Shown here piece after piece: positions 15,539 through 24,780 of a DNA stretch of 64,000 bases (its first letter is position 1; every line of letters starts with the position of its first letter). A program made the translations under genes and the position numbers. Source of the stretch: Desulfofustis sp. PB-SRB1 (GTDB lineage: Bacteria > Desulfobacterota > Desulfobulbia > Desulfobulbales > Desulfocapsaceae); assembly GCA_016722945.1 (NCBI GenBank), contig JAEQMT010000010.1:1-64000 (forward strand), given 5' to 3'. The notes under the pieces were generated by a model. It had not been told where the DNA came from. It was given only the letters and a program-made list of their open reading frames with translations, and did no database searches.

Positions 15539-16828
15539 TCAGACGTTGCTGGCCGGTGGCTCCTGCCCTTCGGCGGCAGCGGGGTCATCGTTATTGTCGT
15601 CACGGCGCGGGTCGATGAGGACGGCCGCCGGGGATGTCCCTTTCATCGCCACGAAGGCGCTGTGGTCTTCGGCGGCTACGACCGTGATCATTTCCTTACG
15701 GCGCAGATAGAAGATTATCGCGGCGGCTCCCAGCGACACCGCGGCGCAATAAGAAAAGAAGCCGTAGCCGGTGCCGGTGGCGCTTATTGTCACTGAGGCC
15801 GCCACCGGCCCGATGGTTGCGCCGATGCAATAACAGAGAAGCAGAACCGAACTTACCGGGACGATATCGGCCTGCTCGAACAGGTCGTGCGCTCTGGCCA
15901 CTGATACCGGATATATCGTGAACGCCAGGCCGCCGAAGAGGATCATGGACACGAGAAAGAGGGGGAATGCGAACTCGGCGATAAAGACGATCAGGGTCGC
16001 GGTTATCGCCACCGCCAGGCAAAGCAGGGCCAGCATGTAGGTCCGGTCGAACCGGTCGGATAACGCCCCGGTCGGCCATTGCAGTACCAGCCCGCCGAAT
16101 ATGGTGACGCTCATCACCGTCGACAGCTGCGCCACCGAAAGACCGACAAGATGGCAGAAAACCGGCACGATTGCGTAGATGGCGCTGTTGAGCAGACCGG
16201 CCAGGAAGCAGCCGAGCATGGCGACGGGCGCCTTCCGGAACAAGCGGCGCAGGTCGAACCTTTCGAAAGTGGGAAGTTCCGGGTGGATGGATCGGGTTAC
16301 GGCCACCGGCACGATGCACAGAACAAGCAACAGACTGACGATGAAAAACATCCTGGTGTCCTGAATCGGGCCGAAGTTCAGGAGATACTGGCTCGCCCCC
16401 ATGCCGAAGTAGCTGACAATCATGTAGACCGACATCACCCGGCCCCGAAAGCTTGGCGCCGTGCACTCGTTGAGCCAGCTCTCGATGACGGTGTAGAGAC
16501 CGATGGTCGACAATCCCGCTAAAAATCGCAGTACACTCCAGAGCAGTGGGGACACGTATAACCCATGCAGGATGACAACCGCGGTGGTCGTTGCCGCAAA
16601 AGCGGCAAATGCCCTGATATGGCCGACGCTTCTGATCAACCGGTGGCTGTTCAGCGCCCCGATGCACATCCCCAAGAAGTAGGCGGCCATGACAAGGCCG
16701 ATTACCTGGGTCGGGACGTTGTCGACGGTCAGGCGAAGCGGCAGATAGGTCCCCAGCAGCCCGGTTCCCGCCATGAGCAGAAAAACGGAAGCGTAGAGGG
16801 TTATGAACGGCGTGACGATCAGGTTCAT
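15539..16828 (-). CDS. Major facilitator superfamily transporter
   Basis: The 429-residue carrier has about 12 hydrophobic segments with an MFS loop 2-3 signature in degenerate form (AYFLGMCIGALNSHRLIRSVGH) and a repeat in the second half (QWPTGALSDRFDRTYML). The pattern resembles the YcaD/UMF1-like drug and metabolite exporters. The C-terminal ~40 residues are a charged, low-complexity cytoplasmic tail (DPRRDDNNDDPAAAEGQEPP). The substrate is unknown. It starts at an ATG with no clear Shine-Dalgarno. Confidence 0.85.
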   Translation of the reverse strand: MNLIVTPFITLYASVFLLMAGTGLLGTYLPLRLTVDNVPTQVIGLVMAAYFLGMCIGALNSHRLIRSVGHIRAFAAFAATTTAVVILHGLYVSPLLWSVLRFLAGLSTIGLYTVIESWLNECTAPSFRGRVMSVYMIVSYFGMGASQYLLNFGPIQDTRMFFIVSLLLVLCIVPVAVTRSIHPELPTFERFDLRRLFRKAPVAMLGCFLAGLLNSAIYAIVPVFCHLVGLSVAQLSTVMSVTIFGGLVLQWPTGALSDRFDRTYMLALLCLAVAITATLIVFIAEFAFPLFLVSMILFGGLAFTIYPVSVARAHDLFEQADIVPVSSVLLLCYCIGATIGPVAASVTISATGTGYGFFSYCAAVSLGAAAIIFYLRRKEMITVVAAEDHSAFVAMKGTSPAAVLIDPRRDDNNDDPAAAEGQEPPASNV

Positions 16829-17172
16829 GAGGCGACTTTGCTGACTGAGCCTTCAACGGGAACGTCCCCTGCAATCCCTTGTCGGCGGGGTATGTCCTGC
16901 CCCCATTCCTGTTTTTTTTTGCACAGCGCAGCCGCTCTGTGACTCCGGCCCGCCTTGTTCATCCATCCCCTCGTTTGCACGATGTTTTCCGGTACCAACG
17001 GTACCCTATTTGAGGTCGTTTGTGATGTAAAGCACTATATTGATCCAATGAAAAAAAGAATCTGGATGGTCGGTGACTAATTCGGGAGGACGCGACACCC
17101 AATTTTCTTCTTTTTTGTGTGAGGTTGATCCCCGCCCCGATTTCGGAGTTCGAGATTTCCCGTACGTCCCGC
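16829..17172. other. 344-bp intergenic region
   Basis: It separates two minus-strand genes. I see no ORF of substance. The segment 17094-17140 (CTTCTTTTTTGTG followed by GAGGTTGATCCCCGCC) resembles 10717-10760 and may be a worn dispersed repeat. No terminator with a T-tract is evident. Confidence 0.4.
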
Positions 17173-17928
17173 TCAGAGCTTCCGGGTAATGTAAAAACCG
17201 TAGCTGTAGTAGTTTTGATACTTTTCATACAGGGCGATTTCTACCTTTTCCCCCTCGACAATTTCTCGGGCCGGGCTGCTTGCCCCGGAGCGCTGGAGAA
17301 ATGAAGCAAAGCCGCGTTGCAACGGGTGGTAGTAGTTATCGAGCCAACAGTTCGCGGGCAGATAAAAATACCCCTCTGGGCTGTAGCCGTGGCGTTCGAG
17401 GATATTGATCTTTGCCGAGGCCAGATCGACCTCGGGATATTCCGCCTCCCAGTGGGATTGTAGCGCGACCGGTCGTTCCGCACTGAGCCAGGTGAGCTCC
17501 GAAACAACGAGTGCCCCACCCGGCTTCAAAAACCGTCTCAACGCCGATACGCCTGCTTCAAAGCCGATGAGATAGATCGCCCCTTCCGACCAGATGACAT
17601 CGAATTGTTCATGGTCGAACGGCAGCGCATCCATGGAACAGTTCAGGGTGGTTATGGCGGGCGCAACCTGATCTTGGTGGGCCCGGACCTGAAGTTCTTC
17701 AAGAAACTCCGGAATCAGGTCGACAGCGGTTATCTTAGCGTCCAACTTCCGGGCGAGCTGGATGGTCGAGGCACCCGTGCCGCAACCGATATCGGCAATC
17801 GTTAGAAAACGTGAGCGATCGAGTCCGGCCAGCATCATGGCCTTATCTGTCTCAGCCGTACCGCCGGGGCCCTGCCTGGGATTTGACCGATGCAGATCAA
17901 TCAAAAGTTGCAAATATTCTTCGTCCAT
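17173..17928 (-). CDS. Class I SAM-dependent methyltransferase
   Basis: The 251-residue Rossmann methyltransferase has motif I ADIGCGTGASTIQLA (~residue 43), the acidic loop TAVDLIPEFLEEL, motif IV FDVIWSEGAIYLIGF and post-motif LKPGGALVVSELTW. It resembles the small-molecule or lipid methyltransferases (Methyltransf_11/25). The substrate cannot be told from sequence. The ATG is preceded by GAGAAA. Confidence 0.85.
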   Translation of the reverse strand: MDEEYLQLLIDLHRSNPRQGPGGTAETDKAMMLAGLDRSRFLTIADIGCGTGASTIQLARKLDAKITAVDLIPEFLEELQVRAHQDQVAPAITTLNCSMDALPFDHEQFDVIWSEGAIYLIGFEAGVSALRRFLKPGGALVVSELTWLSAERPVALQSHWEAEYPEVDLASAKINILERHGYSPEGYFYLPANCWLDNYYHPLQRGFASFLQRSGASSPAREIVEGEKVEIALYEKYQNYYSYGFYITRKL

Positions 17929-17986
17929 AGTTTTTTCTCATTTGCGCTTTGTCATTGCGTCAGGGCAATACTCTAAGGCAGTCTCC

Positions 17987-19534
17987 TCAGGGTGGAGCGA
18001 TGAGGGTGTGGCCGAGGTAAAGGGTGATGCTGCGATACCCCATCCCGCCCATGGTGACGTCAAAGTCGCCCACATGTTCTATTGATTTAAAAGCTTGAGC
18101 CATTTCATCGGGCATGGTACGGCCAGCAAGCAGGACAATGAGACCGTCCCAGCCACGCTTCTGCTCGACTCCCGGCCAGAGATCGTACTGGGAGTCGGGC
18201 CGCCGGTGCGGCGGGGTATATTTGAACACCCGGGGCTGGTCGGGCAGGTAGAAGGCCAGCTCACTGGTCAACTGGCGGCTCTGGGTGAGTACGAAGGTCA
18301 TCTCCGGGCGCGGCAGCCTGGAGAGTACCGCTCCCACCTCCCGGCCCATTTCACTCCAGCCGTGCAGGCGGCGGGTGGGGTCAAGCTTGGCGCCGCCAAG
18401 ACTCAGACCATCGATGGCAAAAGGCATGGCGTAGGTGAGCAGGGCAAGAACGAAACCCACTGCGACGCCGGGCTTGAAGAGACGTCGCAATCGATCGACT
18501 GAACTTCCCGAGGAAATATGGCCGGTTGCCCAGCCCGCCAGCAGGATCATCCCGGCCGGGTAAAAGGCTGCCGGCCAGTTGGGATGAACCCGTTGGCGCA
18601 GGCTCATCAGGGTGATGACAACCAGTGGCACGATTGACAAAATCAGCAGGAGCCGGGTAGAGCGCTCACAACTTCGCCACTTAATGACGAGCGTTGCGGC
18701 GAAGGTGATAAGTAGAAAATAGGTGAGTGGTGAAATCAGCAGAAACTGGCTGCCGACAAATTCACCGAAGGTGATAAGAAAGAAAAAGCCGCCCTGGCGG
18801 TTTCCCTCAAAATGGTGGGCGGTATGGCGCAGGGTTATCCAGTCGTTGCCGATGTTCCACCAGATTACTGGGGCAAGAAACGCAAACGCGCCGATAATGG
18901 CGAGAGTCAGAGCCGGCTTTTTCAGGATGAACCGATCGGTCGGGCTGAGTGCCAGAAAGAGCAGGAGTAGGGGTGGAAAGGCCATCATCATCTGTTTACT
19001 CAAGATGCCCAGACCTATACAGAAGGTAGTGGCCAGCCACCAGCGGGCCGGTGAGCCGGAGTGCGCGTGCTCAGTCTCAATGGCCCGCCAGATGGTATAA
19101 AGGGCCAGCGACCAGCAACAGAGCAGCGGTGCGTCGATGGTCATCAGCAACCCCAGCGCACAGGCCCCCGGTGCGGCGGTCGCCGCCAGCGCCGCCCACA
19201 AGGCAGTTCTGCTGTCATACATCTGTTGTGCGACAAGAAACAGACCAATCAGTCCGACACTGGTGAGCAGCGCCGCCGGCAGCCGCACCGCCAGAACCGA
19301 CGAGCCCAGCAGGCTACCGGAAATCAGGTTGAGCCAGGCCACCATGGGGGGTTTGCTGAAGTATCCCCAGTCGGGGATTCGCGACCAGTCCCAATAGTAT
19401 GCCTCGTCCGGGGCGAGATCCAGCGGCGCCAGAATGATAAAAAGGATCCTCCACAGAGTAAGCACCGCAATGAAGACAATGAACCATCTCTGATGGGTAT
19501 CGGTAGTGCGGGAAAGAGCAGGGGTAAGAGACAT
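17987..19534 (-). CDS. GT39-family (ArnT/PMT-like) membrane glycosyltransferase
   Basis: The ~515-residue polytopic protein has the GT-C signature near the N-terminus: LAPDEAYYWDWSRIPDWGYFSKPPMVAW, where the DE pair contacts the lipid-phosphate donor. About 11 membrane helices follow, then a soluble C-terminal domain. It probably moves a sugar from an undecaprenyl- or dolichyl-type carrier to lipid A or another envelope glycan. The upstream extension of the frame (to 19729) has no hydrophobic or conserved features, so the start is placed at the ATG at 19534. It is divergent from the PAP2 gene; both fit an envelope-modification role. Confidence 0.85.
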   Translation of the reverse strand: MSLTPALSRTTDTHQRWFIVFIAVLTLWRILFIILAPLDLAPDEAYYWDWSRIPDWGYFSKPPMVAWLNLISGSLLGSSVLAVRLPAALLTSVGLIGLFLVAQQMYDSRTALWAALAATAAPGACALGLLMTIDAPLLCCWSLALYTIWRAIETEHAHSGSPARWWLATTFCIGLGILSKQMMMAFPPLLLLFLALSPTDRFILKKPALTLAIIGAFAFLAPVIWWNIGNDWITLRHTAHHFEGNRQGGFFFLITFGEFVGSQFLLISPLTYFLLITFAATLVIKWRSCERSTRLLLILSIVPLVVITLMSLRQRVHPNWPAAFYPAGMILLAGWATGHISSGSSVDRLRRLFKPGVAVGFVLALLTYAMPFAIDGLSLGGAKLDPTRRLHGWSEMGREVGAVLSRLPRPEMTFVLTQSRQLTSELAFYLPDQPRVFKYTPPHRRPDSQYDLWPGVEQKRGWDGLIVLLAGRTMPDEMAQAFKSIEHVGDFDVTMGGMGYRSITLYLGHTLIAPP

Positions 19535-19829
19535 AGTATACAAAGAGGGTGGTGAGGATGCGATAGCGATAAGAGGGTACCCTGATAAACAATTATCTTC
19601 TGGTAGACAATGGTATTCAGGCACCGATGGCAACGTGCGCCTACATAGCACTCCTGCCCCTGATGTGCAAGCCTCCACGGTTTTTTGGCGGTCAATGAAC
19701 CGAGCCGGTAGCGATTTCCGTACGGCCATGGTACCTGTTGGGGTGGAACAGAGGTTTTTATCGATCTGTCAAGGTGCGAAGAAAGCCCTTGCCAACAATA
19801 CATGAGGGCCCCGGTCGGGGTAGGAACAG

Positions 19830-20600
19830 ATGAGTAAAAGTTTTTTTACTATGGGAGTGATCCCGTTGCTGCTTGCCGCGGCGGTTACGGTCCCGTTTTA
19901 TATCTGGGATATCGATCTGATCGCCCAGAGTTATTTTTACCAGGACGGACACTGGTATCTGCGCAACAATAAGGCGTTAAAACTATTATATGACTATGGA
20001 CCGATTCCCGGCCTTGCGGTCGCCGTCATCGGGTTGTTGATTTTTATCGTCGGCCTCTTTTTTACATCCATGCGAAGAACCCGGCGTGTCGGTCTGTTTC
20101 TTGTGCTGTTTATGGCAGTTGGCTCGGGCCTCGTGGTCAATGCTCTTTTCAAGGAGTATTGGGGGCGGCCGCGGCCCCGTGAAGTTATCGAGTTCGGCGG
20201 CGCCATGCACTATATCCCGCCGCTGAAACGAGGCGAATTGATCCTTACCACCGAAACCACCCAGATGCTGGAAACCAGAGAAGGGGCGGTGGCCTGGGAT
20301 TATCTGCGCAACATCTATAAAATAAAGGGTGAGTATAATTCGTTTCCGGCCGGCCACGCCTCCGTCGGTTTTTACCTGATGTTCGGATTTTTTATCTGGC
20401 GCGGCAGGGGCTTGCGATTGGTATCACTGGCGGTGGGGATAGGCTACGGCATGGCCATGGGGTTGGCCCGTACCGTGCAGGGCGCCCATTTTCTCAGTGA
20501 TGTCATCTGGGCCGGATTTATTATGTATTTCACCGGCCTCGTTCTCTATTGGGTGATTGGTCTGCAGCGGACGTCACAACCCCGGAAGTATGTCATCTAA
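19830..20600 (+). CDS. PAP2-family membrane phosphatase
   Basis: The 256-residue integral membrane protein carries the three PAP2 motifs: KEYWGRPRP (C1), SFPAGHAS (C2) and ARTVQGAHFLSDVIWA (C3, catalytic His). Five or six helices place the active site on the periplasmic face. Likely substrates are undecaprenyl diphosphate or lipid A phosphates (LpxE/LpxF-like). AGGAAC lies just before the ATG. It is followed by a GATG/CATC element and an O-antigen ligase gene. Confidence 0.88.
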   Translation: MSKSFFTMGVIPLLLAAAVTVPFYIWDIDLIAQSYFYQDGHWYLRNNKALKLLYDYGPIPGLAVAVIGLLIFIVGLFFTSMRRTRRVGLFLVLFMAVGSGLVVNALFKEYWGRPRPREVIEFGGAMHYIPPLKRGELILTTETTQMLETREGAVAWDYLRNIYKIKGEYNSFPAGHASVGFYLMFGFFIWRGRGLRLVSLAVGIGYGMAMGLARTVQGAHFLSDVIWAGFIMYFTGLVLYWVIGLQRTSQPRKYVI

Positions 20601-20662
20601 GGGGGTCGGGAAGATTGCCGATTCGTCCGCCAAAAAGAAATGACATCGTACCCTTCGACAGT

Positions 20663-20822
20663 GATGGCTTCGTAAAAAACCCAATTACGGTCATTGTGGA
20701 GTTGAATCGAAATCAATAATCATTTGGAATTACTGGATTCCCGCTGCAGCCTGTCCTTGAGTGTTGTTATCGAGGGCGGGAATGACGTTAGCAAGCAAAT
20801 TCAAGGTTTTTACGAGTCCATC
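20663..20822. repeat. GATG/CATC element type A, copy 2 (long form)
   Basis: The 160-bp element has ends GATGGCTTCGTAAAAAA and GATGGACTCGTAAAAA (inward), flanked by the perfect hexamer GACAGT (20657-20662 and 20823-20828). The central GATTCCCGC/GGCGGGAAT hairpin holds a longer loop (about 27 nt more) than copy 1, ending in GTGTTGTTATCGAG. The right-hand hexamer contributes the GTG start of the next gene. Confidence 0.85.
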
Positions 20823-20826
20823 GACA

Positions 20827-22005
20827 GTGAATTTTTCAAAGCGCAACATTGATGATTTTGCCTGCACCTGCGGTGCTCTGGCCTGTTTTTTTACCCCGCT
20901 CTCGACCTCGTTTATGGCGCTGTTTTCGGTATTGGCCATTGTCGGCTGGCTTGCTGCCGGACGTTTTCGTGCCGCGCTTACGGTTGTGCGGTCCCATCTA
21001 TTCATCACCGTGGCCCTGGTGCTTTTCGGGGTGATGATTGTCTCCATACTCTATTCGGCGGCACCCGCAAGTGAGGCGCTGAGTACTTTGAAAAAATACC
21101 GGGAGCTGCTGCTGCTGCCGATTTTTGCCTCTCTGTGGATGGGCCGGCGCCGCTATGGTGTTCTTGCCGAAAATTTTTTTGTTGCCGGGTGCATCGTTCT
21201 GCTCGTTATTTCCTACGCAATGGCCGCGGGTATCCTGCCGCTGGAGCGCTACGGTGACTCGATCGTCTTCCACATCACTCACAGCTTTTTCATGGCGGTG
21301 CTCGGGTTCTGGGCGCTGCACCGTTTTTTCGAGGGGGGACGATTTACCTATTTCTGGCTGGCGGCGGCGGCCGGGGCGGTTGTCAATCTCTTTTTCCTTG
21401 CCCCGGGCCGAACCGGTATGCTGGTGTTTTTTCTCTTGATGGTGCTTTTGCTGGTGCAGCGTTGTTCCGCCAGGGTAGTGGCCGGCGGCCTTATCGGGCT
21501 GGCTCTGGCTGGAGTGACCCTCTACACCGTCTCGGACAATTTCTCCAAACGTCTCAACCAGGTGGTCGCGGAGATTGAGATGCATGAGCCGGGGGGTTCG
21601 AAGACCTCCATCGGACAGCGTTTCGACTGGTGGCTGGTGAGTGTCGATCTCATTGCAGAGCGGCCGCTGTTTGGCCATGGCATCGGCTCTTTTGAAACGG
21701 TTCAAGGCGAAAAAATTGAAGGTACCGACATTACCCCCACCGATAACCCCCATAACGAATACCTCTTTATCACCACCCAGCTTGGGCTGCTGGGCGGACT
21801 GCTTTTTGCGGCGCTGATCACCACCCAGCTCTGGTGCGCCAGGAGTTTGACGCCTGCCAAAAGGCGGTTGATGGAGGGCGTCGTGGTCGCGTTTTTCTCC
21901 GGATGTCTGATGAACTCCTTTCTGTTTGACTCGCTGCAGGGGCATTTCTGGCTCTTTCTTTCGGCTGCGCTGCTCTCAAGCGGCGACAAACTGAGGTCAG
22001 AGTAA
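20827..22005 (+). CDS. O-antigen ligase family protein (WaaL-like)
   Basis: The ~392-residue protein has about 11-12 hydrophobic helices and a large periplasmic loop; the Wzy_C/O-antigen ligase region is GRTGMLVFFLLMVLLLVQRC with a later HNEYLFITTQLGLLGGLLF. It probably joins undecaprenyl-linked polysaccharide to lipid A-core. The start is taken as GTG 20827, formed at the edge of the element copy 2. The frame also runs upstream through the element, but those residues are not conserved. No good ribosome site is present, so the insertion may have altered expression. Confidence 0.82.
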   Translation: MNFSKRNIDDFACTCGALACFFTPLSTSFMALFSVLAIVGWLAAGRFRAALTVVRSHLFITVALVLFGVMIVSILYSAAPASEALSTLKKYRELLLLPIFASLWMGRRRYGVLAENFFVAGCIVLLVISYAMAAGILPLERYGDSIVFHITHSFFMAVLGFWALHRFFEGGRFTYFWLAAAAGAVVNLFFLAPGRTGMLVFFLLMVLLLVQRCSARVVAGGLIGLALAGVTLYTVSDNFSKRLNQVVAEIEMHEPGGSKTSIGQRFDWWLVSVDLIAERPLFGHGIGSFETVQGEKIEGTDITPTDNPHNEYLFITTQLGLLGGLLFAALITTQLWCARSLTPAKRRLMEGVVVAFFSGCLMNSFLFDSLQGHFWLFLSAALLSSGDKLRSE

Positions 22006-22034
22006 CAGGTAATTATCACGGAGAAACTGCTCTT

Positions 22035-23537
22035 GTGAGAATCAATGTGCGAAGAGCTTTGAGAATGGCATTGGGGAAGATTAATTTTTCTCCGCCCTCA
22101 TTTAGTGTGAAGATCAGTACCCGGATTTTTCTTACCTATCTCATTATATCCACCATCTGTTTCTATTATCCCTTTCGCTGGGTGCTCGATACCATGCGTA
22201 CCCGCTACCTCGAGGCGGTGGAGGACCCGCTGGTGGATCAGGCGGAAATTCTGGCCGCCATGGTCGGCGCTCAGATGACGGCGGGCGACTTTGCCGTTGA
22301 GCAGTGGGCGAATATCTTCGCGCACAGCTACCAGAAAGAATTGCATGCGCAGATTTATGATCTGGAAAAGCGGGCGGTTGATGTCCTTGTCTACCTGACC
22401 GATGATGCCGGCACAGTATTGTTTCACTCCACCGACCCCGACCAGGTCGGGGCGGATTTTTCCTCCTGGCGCGATGTCTCCCTCACCCTTGCCGGAAGCT
22501 ATGGGGCCCGTGCCAGTCGGGGCGGGACGGTCGCTGATGATGCTATGGTGATGTATGTAGGGGCGCCGATAATGGTGAATAATCAGGTCGCCGGGGTGCT
22601 CAGCGTGGGCAAGCCGACCACCAATATTTCCTGGTTCGTCGAGCATGCCAAGCTCAAGGTATTGCTGCTGGCCCTGCTGGCGCTTGGCCTCAATGCACTG
22701 TTTGGTTTTTTGGCGGCGCGTTGGCTCACCCAACCCATTAATCGGCTCACCGCGTATGCCAGACGGATCAAGGGTGGTGAACGCCCGCCGTTTCCACAAC
22801 TGGGATCAAGCGAGATTGGTGCCATGGGGCGGGCATTCGAGGAGATGCAGGAGGCGCTTGAAGGCAAACGGTATGTGGAGACCTACATTCAGCACCTGAC
22901 CCATGAAATCAAAAGCCCTATTTCGGCTATCCAGGGGGCCGCCGAGCTTCTCCACGAGCCCATGGATGATGAACAGCGGCGCCGCTTTCTCGGCAACATT
23001 GAACGGGAGGCGCACCGGATGCAGGCGGTGGTGGAACGGATGCTGGAACTGGCGGCCCTGGAAAATCAGAAAACATTACTGAAAGCCGAGTGGGGGGCGG
23101 TGGATGCACTTATCGATGGGGCCGTGCAGCGGGTCGAACAGGCGGCCGCCGCCAAGGAGTTGAGCTTTACCATATCGGTTGCCTCCGGCGCGAAGATATA
23201 CGGCGATCAGTTACTGCTCCATCAGGCGCTGGTCAACCTGCTCCAGAACAGTGTGGACTTCAGCCCCCAAGGCGCCGTCATTGCCGTTTCATGTACGGTG
23301 ACGGGATCAGTCTGTCACCTGCGCGTTGCCGATCAGGGGCCGGGTATTGCCGAGTTTGCCAAAGAGCGGGTATTTGAAAAGTTTTTCTCCTTGCAGCGCC
23401 CCGATACCGGCCAGAAAAGCACCGGACTCGGGCTCAATTTCGTGCAGCAGGTGGCCATCCTGCATGGCGGCGCAATCACTTTTGACGATTCGGTCACTCG
23501 TGGAGCCCGGGCCGTGTTGAGCATCGACCGGCCATAA
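22035..23537 (+). CDS. creC: CreC-like sensor histidine kinase
   Basis: The 500-residue inner-membrane kinase matches CreC in order: N-terminal helix, periplasmic sensor with YLTDDAGTVLFHSTD, MYVGAPIMVNNQVAGVLSVGKP, second helix, HAMP (ARWLTQPINRLTAYA), H box HLTHEIKSPISAIQGAAELL, N box HQALVNLLQNSVDFSP, G1 VADQGPGIAEF and G2 STGLGLNFVQQ. CreC phosphorylates CreB in response to carbon metabolism. No response regulator lies on either side, so the partner is elsewhere. The GTG start has an upstream GGAG. Confidence 0.85.
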   Translation: MRINVRRALRMALGKINFSPPSFSVKISTRIFLTYLIISTICFYYPFRWVLDTMRTRYLEAVEDPLVDQAEILAAMVGAQMTAGDFAVEQWANIFAHSYQKELHAQIYDLEKRAVDVLVYLTDDAGTVLFHSTDPDQVGADFSSWRDVSLTLAGSYGARASRGGTVADDAMVMYVGAPIMVNNQVAGVLSVGKPTTNISWFVEHAKLKVLLLALLALGLNALFGFLAARWLTQPINRLTAYARRIKGGERPPFPQLGSSEIGAMGRAFEEMQEALEGKRYVETYIQHLTHEIKSPISAIQGAAELLHEPMDDEQRRRFLGNIEREAHRMQAVVERMLELAALENQKTLLKAEWGAVDALIDGAVQRVEQAAAAKELSFTISVASGAKIYGDQLLLHQALVNLLQNSVDFSPQGAVIAVSCTVTGSVCHLRVADQGPGIAEFAKERVFEKFFSLQRPDTGQKSTGLGLNFVQQVAILHGGAITFDDSVTRGARAVLSIDRP

Positions 23538-23553
23538 AGACCACCGTGCTCCT

Positions 23554-24738
23554 TTATGGTGACGATTGCTGTGGAGGCTCGGCGCCGGTTTCGCGCGCCT
23601 CCGTTGTCCGGCATTTTTTCAATTCCGCATAGGGGGTGCTTGCATCGGTGACAACCGATTCGAACATCTTCAGTGGATCAGCGGTGAAGTCTTCGCGGAC
23701 GGCGAGATCAAATTCCAGCGTGCGGTCGTATCTGTTGAGCAGGTGCTGACGGCTCCATCGTGTGAGATAATGGTGGATCAGTTCCGGTAGCCTGGTGTAT
23801 ACCGTTTCCAGCGGGTATGGATCGGTGAAGCCGGTGGCCTGCAACCGAGCGCAGGAAAGCGTCTGAGTGCGGTAAAAAGCGCCGAGAAACATCAACTCCG
23901 GCGGCAGCGCCCCTTTCACGCCCACCTTTGTCAACCCTCGCAGAGTCGCCTGCAGTACCCGTTTGCCGGAACGGGCCATCCAGTATGGCATGAAGATTTT
24001 TTTGGGCCGACCGATCCCCAGGTGTTTTCTGATTGTCAAGGCCAGATCGGCAAGTTCCACCGGTTCCGGATCCACGAAATTGAAAGTCTTGCCGCTGAAC
24101 TCGGCGCGGTTGTCGAGCAGGTAATGGATCAGATAGGGCAGTTTGTGTGAATTCGAATAGGAATGTCTGACGCCCGGCCTGGTGAGCAGAAACGGCATCG
24201 ATTCATCGGCGATGGTGAAAAGCAACCGGTGAAATCCCTGAATTTTGTTGTCACGCTTGCCGTAGACGATGGATAACCGGATGCAGGTATGATCCAGGCC
24301 ATGTTCATGGGCCATGTAATTCAAGGTCATCTCGGCCATGAGCTTGGACTTGGCGTAATTGCTCAAATGCGGAGCCAGAGCGACGCTCTGGTCCTCGTCG
24401 AGATTCTCTCCCGGCGGCAGGGTCGCCGCCGAGCTCAGGTGAACGTAGGGAATCTTTAAGGCCGCCGCCGCTCTAGCGATGCGCAGGGCGCCGAAGTAGT
24501 TGATTTCGCAGGCCAGTTCAGGATCAGCGATAATGTTGGCGATGGCGGCGTTGATGACGAATTCGGGGCGCACCTCCAGCAGATAATCCTGAATGGCTTC
24601 GCAATCCTTGAGTGACACTTTCTTGCTGCTGGGGGCGCGCAGATCGACGGTACCTCGCTTTTTCAGCGAGAAGTACCTGATGATCGAGCCGCCGATCAAT
24701 CCCGATCCGCCGAACAATACCCCACGTCGTTTATTCAT
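23554..24738 (-). CDS. NAD-dependent epimerase/dehydratase (extended SDR)
   Basis: The ~394-residue protein has the Rossmann motif GGSGLIGGSIIRYF, NAAIANI, the Ser of HLSSAATLPPG and the catalytic YAKSK, followed by IRLSIVYGKRD. These are extended short-chain dehydrogenase features, usual for nucleotide-sugar enzymes. Residues beyond ~300 form a longer than normal C-terminal region with no clear family. The start is set at MNKRRGVLFGG, where homology begins. It converges on the creC gene. Confidence 0.78.
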   Translation of the reverse strand: MNKRRGVLFGGSGLIGGSIIRYFSLKKRGTVDLRAPSSKKVSLKDCEAIQDYLLEVRPEFVINAAIANIIADPELACEINYFGALRIARAAAALKIPYVHLSSAATLPPGENLDEDQSVALAPHLSNYAKSKLMAEMTLNYMAHEHGLDHTCIRLSIVYGKRDNKIQGFHRLLFTIADESMPFLLTRPGVRHSYSNSHKLPYLIHYLLDNRAEFSGKTFNFVDPEPVELADLALTIRKHLGIGRPKKIFMPYWMARSGKRVLQATLRGLTKVGVKGALPPELMFLGAFYRTQTLSCARLQATGFTDPYPLETVYTRLPELIHHYLTRWSRQHLLNRYDRTLEFDLAVREDFTADPLKMFESVVTDASTPYAELKKCRTTEARETGAEPPQQSSP

Positions 24739-24780
24739 CGCCTGATACCTGCCGGACAACCGGTGGAGAGAGTCGGCCAT

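Noticed and set aside
15696-16874. 392-codon minus-strand frame overlapping the MFS gene in another phase.
   Set aside because: High GC and arginine/proline-rich composition typical of a wrong-phase frame; the MFS frame has proper membrane helices.
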